This document shows positions 60,547-64,000 of a DNA stretch of 64,000 bases, piece by piece (the first letter of the stretch is position 1; each line of letters begins with the position of its first letter). Under the pieces are notes generated by a model. That model saw only the letters and a program-made list of their open reading frames with translations, ran no database searches and had not been told where the DNA came from. The stretch is taken from assembly GCA_903888485.1 (NCBI GenBank), contig CAISTS010000061.1, positions 60,487 through 124,486 of the forward strand. Direction: 5' to 3'. The stretch comes from an uncultured bacterium. Its GTDB lineage: Bacteria > Pseudomonadota > Alphaproteobacteria > Rhodospirillales > Rhodospirillaceae. Position numbers and translations under genes: made by a program.

Positions 60547-60749
60547 CTAACCGCAGTCCGTATCGGATTTGTTCTTTCTGGCGATGTTCTCTTTATGCTC
60601 TGCGAGAACGGCCTTCAGGTTCTCGATGCCGAAGTCGGTAAGCGCCTCGCACTGCCTCTGTCATCGACGTCGCAAACCCAGATGACGCCGTCTTCGGGCT
60701 CAAGTTCGAGCAGGAGGTCAGAGAACAGCTCCTCATCCTCGCCGAGCAT
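60547..60749 (-). pseudogene. Small acidic protein gene with a frameshift
   Basis: From ATG 60749 the frame gives MLGEDEELFSDLLLELEPED and GVIWVCDVDDRG. Near 60655 gene-like coding moves to another frame as QCEALTDFGIENLKAVLAEH, then KENIARKNKSDTDCG and a stop at 60547. Either a decayed small gene or a one-base sequence error. Family not recognised. Confidence 0.35.
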
Positions 60750-60767
60750 CTTTGCGACCAGAGTGAG

Positions 60768-60920
60768 ATGAAGCAAGTTACCAAATGGGCCGCCGGAGTT
60801 TCGCTTTTCGTCGTTGCCGCCGTTGTTCTGACGACCAGCGCCACGCAAGGTGCGGGCATGGCGACCTCGGGCGAGGACTTGCCCGTGATGCGCCGCCTCT
60901 GGGCCTACATCGAGCCCTAA
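60768..60920 (+). CDS. 50-residue exported peptide
   Basis: The frame reads MKQVTKWAAGVSLFVVAAVV, then LTTSATQGAGMATSGEDLPV and MRRLWAYIEP. A signal peptide or single membrane anchor leaves about 25 mature residues. The ribosome site is weak (GAGTGAG next to the ATG), but a terminator follows 26 bases after the stop. Function unknown. Confidence 0.5.
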   Translation: MKQVTKWAAGVSLFVVAAVVLTTSATQGAGMATSGEDLPVMRRLWAYIEP

Positions 60921-60946
60921 CAAACGCTGATCTAAAGCGAGATTGA

Positions 60947-60975
60947 AGGGCGGGCCGTAAGGTCCGCCCTTTTTC
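60947..60975. terminator. Intergenic terminator with T-run on plus strand
   Basis: AGGGCGGGCC / GGTCCGCCCT form a 10-bp stem with one mismatch and a 4-base loop, followed by TTTTTC. It lies between the convergent 50-residue peptide gene and the HupE/UreJ gene. Confidence 0.85.
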
Positions 60976-60989
60976 TTTGGCCAACGTGG

Positions 60990-62321
60990 CTATTCGCCCG
61001 GTTGGGTGTCTGCTTGATCTACTGAAGATGGCCGCGCCCCATTCTTCTGACGCACCAGGGTTACAACCCAAACGGCGGCGGCCAGGGCCACGGGCACCAT
61101 GAGCCACTGGAGGACGTTGGCCATATCCGCGGCCGTCACCGTGGGCCAGGGGAATTGCTGCAGCACTTCGAAACGCTCCCCCATCCAGTGCCACGCGGTG
61201 TGAGCGACAATGGCCGACAGGATGATGGTGCCGACGCGTTCAGCCACGACGTGGCGAAAAAGCAGCTCAATGACGGGAACGACCGCGGCCAAGACGAGCA
61301 ATTGCCCCAGTTCGATCCCGAGATTGAATGAGACAAGCGACGTGAGCAGGTGCGCGCCCGCGAACTGAAGGGTGTGCTGCAGGCCGAACGAAAATCCGAA
61401 GCCATGCACAAGCCCGAAGACAAACGTGATCACCCAGCGCCATCTAATGTGCGCGCCCACGATATTCTCGAGCGCCATATAGATGATCGACACTGCGATC
61501 AGCGTTTCGATCAGCGGCGGGAACCACAGGGCGCCCGGCGCGTAGTTGAACGCCGCCGCGATCAGCGTGATCGAGTGCGCTACCGTAAAAGCCGTGACAA
61601 TGGGGATGATGGTGCGCGCGCGACGGAAAGGGATGACTAGGCACAGCAGGAACAGGAGATGGTCCGGCCCTTCGAGGATATGGATGAAGCCCAGCGCCAC
61701 GAAGCGGGCGGCAGCCTGGTGCCAACGGGGATCGAGCCTGACCAAACCTGCCGTTTCGTCGAGTTCAAAGACGCGCTCGGCTCCGCCCGGCGGTAGATAG
61801 TGGAGCGCGGTGACAACCTGCAGGGCCAGCCGATCGAAGGCCGCATCGATCGAAAAAAGAGATTGCTCCGACTTTATGGGATACTGCAGCAAGACATCCA
61901 GGATGCCCTGTTCCCACAACAGCGTTGTATCCGCCGTAAGCGGCGGGCCGGTGACGTGTGCGAGCGCGCTTGCGAATGTCGCGAAGGATTTGTCCGATTC
62001 CAGCGACATGCGCGCGGAAAGGATTTGCGGGTCCGCCAGCAGCGCATCGCCTTCGTAAAAGGCTACGTTGTTGATCAGCGCGAGGGCGGCTGCATCACGT
62101 AGTGCCGGCTCGATGCGCGTGAGGTCTACGAAGTCGCCTTCGCGCCGCGGATATTCGATGTCCGTAATGGCCCGCAGCGGCACGCGGAAGAGAACACGCA
62201 GCGTGCTGCCTTCCGGCTTCACGAAGCCGTGCACGGTGATGTCGGCAGGGATATCGTGCGCCGCTGCCGGCCACACCCACAGCGCAAGGGCCGTCAGCAA
62301 AAACGCGAAGTGCCTCAGCAT
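60990..62321 (-). CDS. HupE/UreJ-family membrane protein
   Basis: 443 residues. The signal peptide ends AAAHDI. A periplasmic domain of about 190 residues (ITVHGFVKPEGSTLRVLFRV) is followed by the membrane half with FVALGFIHILEGPDHLLFLL, a conserved HxxxGxDHxLF metal-type motif, then FTVAHSITLIAA and FGLVHGFGFSFGLQH. Related proteins are linked to nickel or cobalt uptake, but this long form has no proven substrate. The His-rich membrane motifs favour a metal. It is 31 bases downstream of the NHL gene. Confidence 0.88.
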   Translation of the reverse strand: MLRHFAFLLTALALWVWPAAAHDIPADITVHGFVKPEGSTLRVLFRVPLRAITDIEYPRREGDFVDLTRIEPALRDAAALALINNVAFYEGDALLADPQILSARMSLESDKSFATFASALAHVTGPPLTADTTLLWEQGILDVLLQYPIKSEQSLFSIDAAFDRLALQVVTALHYLPPGGAERVFELDETAGLVRLDPRWHQAAARFVALGFIHILEGPDHLLFLLCLVIPFRRARTIIPIVTAFTVAHSITLIAAAFNYAPGALWFPPLIETLIAVSIIYMALENIVGAHIRWRWVITFVFGLVHGFGFSFGLQHTLQFAGAHLLTSLVSFNLGIELGQLLVLAAVVPVIELLFRHVVAERVGTIILSAIVAHTAWHWMGERFEVLQQFPWPTVTAADMANVLQWLMVPVALAAAVWVVTLVRQKNGARPSSVDQADTQPGE

Positions 62322-62352
62322 CGTCCAGCCGTCCGCCGTCGTCCGCCGCGCC

Positions 62353-63594
62353 TCACTTGGCGCTAGGCCAGACTCCTGCGGCGCCCTGATCCTTCGTGGT
62401 CACCGCCGCGGGGCCCTTGTAGAGGAACCGCTGCAGGCGTTTTCCTTCGTAGGTCTCTGTCGTGTAAACGTTGCCCTTGGAGTCCGTGGCGATGCTGTGC
62501 ACGCCATAGAATTGGCCGGGCTGGCGTCCGCCGTCGCCGAACGTCGTCAATTCCTGCAAGGTCTGGCGGTCGATGATCCTGACCTTCTCGTTCACGCCGT
62601 CGGCGATGTAGATGTAGCGCTGCTGTGCGTCCTTGGAGAAAGCGACGTCCCATACGGCGCCGGCGTTCTTCGTGGCCTTAGCGTAGAACTCTTCCTTCAC
62701 GAACTTGCCTTCGGGCGTGAACACCTGCAGCCGGTTGCCGACGCGGTCGCATACATAGAGCAAGCGGTCCGCCGACATGTCGGCGCAGTGCACGGGGTTG
62801 CGGAACTGTTGCGCCGGCGGGGCGGCGGGATCGTAGGCTCCGAGCGGTGTGTCATCGGGCTTATTGCCGTAGGCGCCCCACCAACGCTTCATCTTGCCGG
62901 TATCGGCATCCAGAACGGCGACCCGCTTATTCAGATAACCGTCGGCGATGTAGGCTTCGTTGGCTTTCTGGTCGACGAAGATCTTCGCGACGCGCCCAAA
63001 GCTCACATTGTCGTTGCTGCCGCCGACAAAGCCGGCGACGTCGCCCTCATTGCTGCCGGCCGCGGCGCCGGCCTTACGGCGCGCGCCTTTTTTGCCGATC
63101 TGCAGAAGGAACTTCCCGTCTTTGGTGAACTTGAGAATGTGGGAATCCGGACCGCCGTTGCCGCCGATCCAGACGTTGCCCTTATGGTCGATGAAAATGC
63201 CGTGGTTGGAATCCGGCCACTCGTAGCCTTCGCCGGGTCCGCCCCAGTGGCGCAGCAAGTTGCCGGCCTGATCGAACTCAAGAACCGGCGGCGCGCCTGC
63301 GCAGCATTCACCGTCCTTGGTCTCCAAGGTTTTTTCCGCCGCCGCCAAAGTGGCCGAGCTGCGATGAATGATCCAAACGTGATCGTCGCTATCGACCCAA
63401 ACGCCGATGGCCGAGCCGAGGACCCAATGGTTGGGAAGCGGCTTAGGCCACAGCGGATCAACCTCGAAGCGGGGCGCTTCGGCTCCCGGGGCCGGCGCTG
63501 CCACAGCGGCTTTTTCGAAGGATGCTTTTCCGGCCCAGAGGCCCACCAGCAGCGCGGCGAACCCAGCGCCAATGAAGAGATTACGCGTACGCAT
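62353..63594 (-). CDS. Exported NHL-repeat beta-propeller protein
   Basis: 413 residues from ATG 63594 (GGGGAGGAAATTG upstream). The signal anchor is LFIGAGFAALLVGLWAG. NHL-type blades include NHWVLGSAIGVWVDSDDHVW, PDSNHGIFIDHKGNVWIGGN, VAKIFVDQKANEAYIADGYL and YGVHSIATDSKGNVYTTETY. The overall pattern resembles peptidyl-alpha-hydroxyglycine lyase-like or six-bladed propellers often next to cytochrome c genes. A CC pair (GECCAG) is present. It is probably periplasmic; the ligand is unknown. Confidence 0.83.
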   Translation of the reverse strand: MRTRNLFIGAGFAALLVGLWAGKASFEKAAVAAPAPGAEAPRFEVDPLWPKPLPNHWVLGSAIGVWVDSDDHVWIIHRSSATLAAAEKTLETKDGECCAGAPPVLEFDQAGNLLRHWGGPGEGYEWPDSNHGIFIDHKGNVWIGGNGGPDSHILKFTKDGKFLLQIGKKGARRKAGAAAGSNEGDVAGFVGGSNDNVSFGRVAKIFVDQKANEAYIADGYLNKRVAVLDADTGKMKRWWGAYGNKPDDTPLGAYDPAAPPAQQFRNPVHCADMSADRLLYVCDRVGNRLQVFTPEGKFVKEEFYAKATKNAGAVWDVAFSKDAQQRYIYIADGVNEKVRIIDRQTLQELTTFGDGGRQPGQFYGVHSIATDSKGNVYTTETYEGKRLQRFLYKGPAAVTTKDQGAAGVWPSAK

Positions 63595-63697
63595 CAATTT
63601 CCTCCCCAGGAAAAGCCCCTACCCAACGCGCCACAACTATATCGGAGTCGGGGGCGAACCTCGACTGTTACGAAGGCTTAGGAGGAAAAGAAAAGAG

Positions 63698-63720
63698 CCG
63701 GCTATCTCATTGATAACCGG
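63698..63720 (-). terminator. Candidate terminator after the cytochrome c gene
   Basis: CCGGCTATC / GATAACCGG form a 9-bp stem with one mismatch and a 5-base loop. On the minus strand it is followed by CTCTTTTCTTTTCC. It lies about 150 bases after the cytochrome c stop and 100 bases before the NHL start. Confidence 0.55.
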
Positions 63721-63868
63721 TCATTTTTCGCTCGGGAGTTTAGCGCCCTTAGAAATGGTCAGAGCGAGAGGATACGAACGGCCAATGCTGAACATCGCGC
63801 AGCCGGACGAAACCTAGTCAGGGTCTGGCAGCCACCCGGCGGCCATCGGCGCCTTGGAGCGCAGCCGT

Positions 63869-64000
63869 TCAGTCGCGGAGCGGGCGTTCGAGAGACTTAA
63901 GATACGCGATCAGCGCCTCGATTTGAACGGGCTCGAACTGGAAAGGCGGCATCTCCTTGTGGCCCACCGAGATGCCTTCCGCCAGGGCCTCGGCCAGGTC
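63869..64000 (-). CDS. Class I cytochrome c, C-terminal fragment (cut by window edge)
   Basis: The last 43 residues are present: LAEALAEGISVGHKEMPPFQ, then FEPVQIEALIAYLKSLERPL and RD, with a stop at 63869-63871. The Met axial-ligand region (EMPPF) and the closing LIAYLKSL helix are typical of class I c-type cytochromes. The CxxCH is outside the window. It lies upstream of the NHL propeller gene on the same strand and may donate or accept electrons for the exported redox set. Confidence 0.82.
   Translation of the reverse strand, partial: DLAEALAEGISVGHKEMPPFQFEPVQIEALIAYLKSLERPLRD

Noticed and set aside
62068..63681. 537-codon plus-strand frame opposite the NHL and HupE genes
   Set aside because: Spans two real minus-strand genes and has no domain features.
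1..64000. CRISPR arrays, tRNA/rRNA genes, intact insertion sequences
   Set aside because: I looked for regular repeats, cloverleaf-like segments and transposase motifs on both strands and saw none that I could support.

Overview
The window is GC-rich, densely coded chromosomal DNA from a Gram-negative bacterium, most likely an alphaproteobacterium. Evidence: TonB-dependent receptor genes, several ECF sigma factors including one resembling the EcfG general-stress type, DUF1302/DUF1329 and HupE/UreJ proteins, a PEP-CTERM protein, many Tat or Sec exported proteins, and GAAAC-N16-CGTT promoter-like motifs. I see no rRNA or tRNA gene, CRISPR array or intact insertion sequence. A Rhizomicrobium/Micropepsis-like host is a guess from overall character, not something the sequence proves.

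Layout. 0-12.4 kb: SthA transhydrogenase, a CnrYXH-like ECF sigma / anti-sigma / periplasmic metal-sensor operon, small secreted proteins, a hemerythrin, a tannase-family esterase, a DUF805 operon, a MatC-type carrier and a tandem pair of secreted paralogues. 12.4-21.6 kb: glycan-type genes (CgeB-like transferase, FkbM methyltransferase, 2OG oxygenase, DUF115/MptE-like protein, TPR glycosyltransferase), a peroxiredoxin, and a phage relic in which a virion-type protein is fused to an i-spanin whose gene still contains an out-of-frame Rz1 lipoprotein. 21.7-27 kb: an SDR, a divergent DUF1302/DUF1329 pair and a second ECF sigma / anti-sigma pair.

27.4-35.8 kb is the most striking part. A secreted Gly-rich protein is followed by a tight operon of a heme-binding EB_dh-type protein, a decaheme MtrA/DmsE cytochrome, an MtrB/PioB beta-barrel, a DUF1800 protein and a Tat-exported DUF1501 protein. 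The first three look like an outer-membrane electron conduit; the DUF1800/DUF1501 pair is an unexpected partner.

35.8-52.1 kb: an EAL relic, an NTP/NDP-exchange-type transporter, a broken TonB receptor, a DsbA-like protein, DUF421, an exported F420-reductase-like protein, TPR/Sel1 proteins, a quinone oxidoreductase, the PEP-CTERM protein, two receiver proteins flanking an ECF sigma, and deletion scars of CFA synthase, a TylF methyltransferase and two unidentified or receptor gene tails.

52.2-64 kb: an exported oxidative-looking set. It has an unknown secreted protein, DUF1592-type and DUF1552 proteins, a Lipoprotein_15 repeat protein, a mono-heme propeller-like protein, HupE/UreJ, an NHL propeller and the C-terminus of a cytochrome c.

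Overall the segment invests heavily in periplasmic and cell-surface redox proteins, is controlled by several ECF sigma systems, and carries many broken genes. All of these are calls from reading alone; no database search was run.
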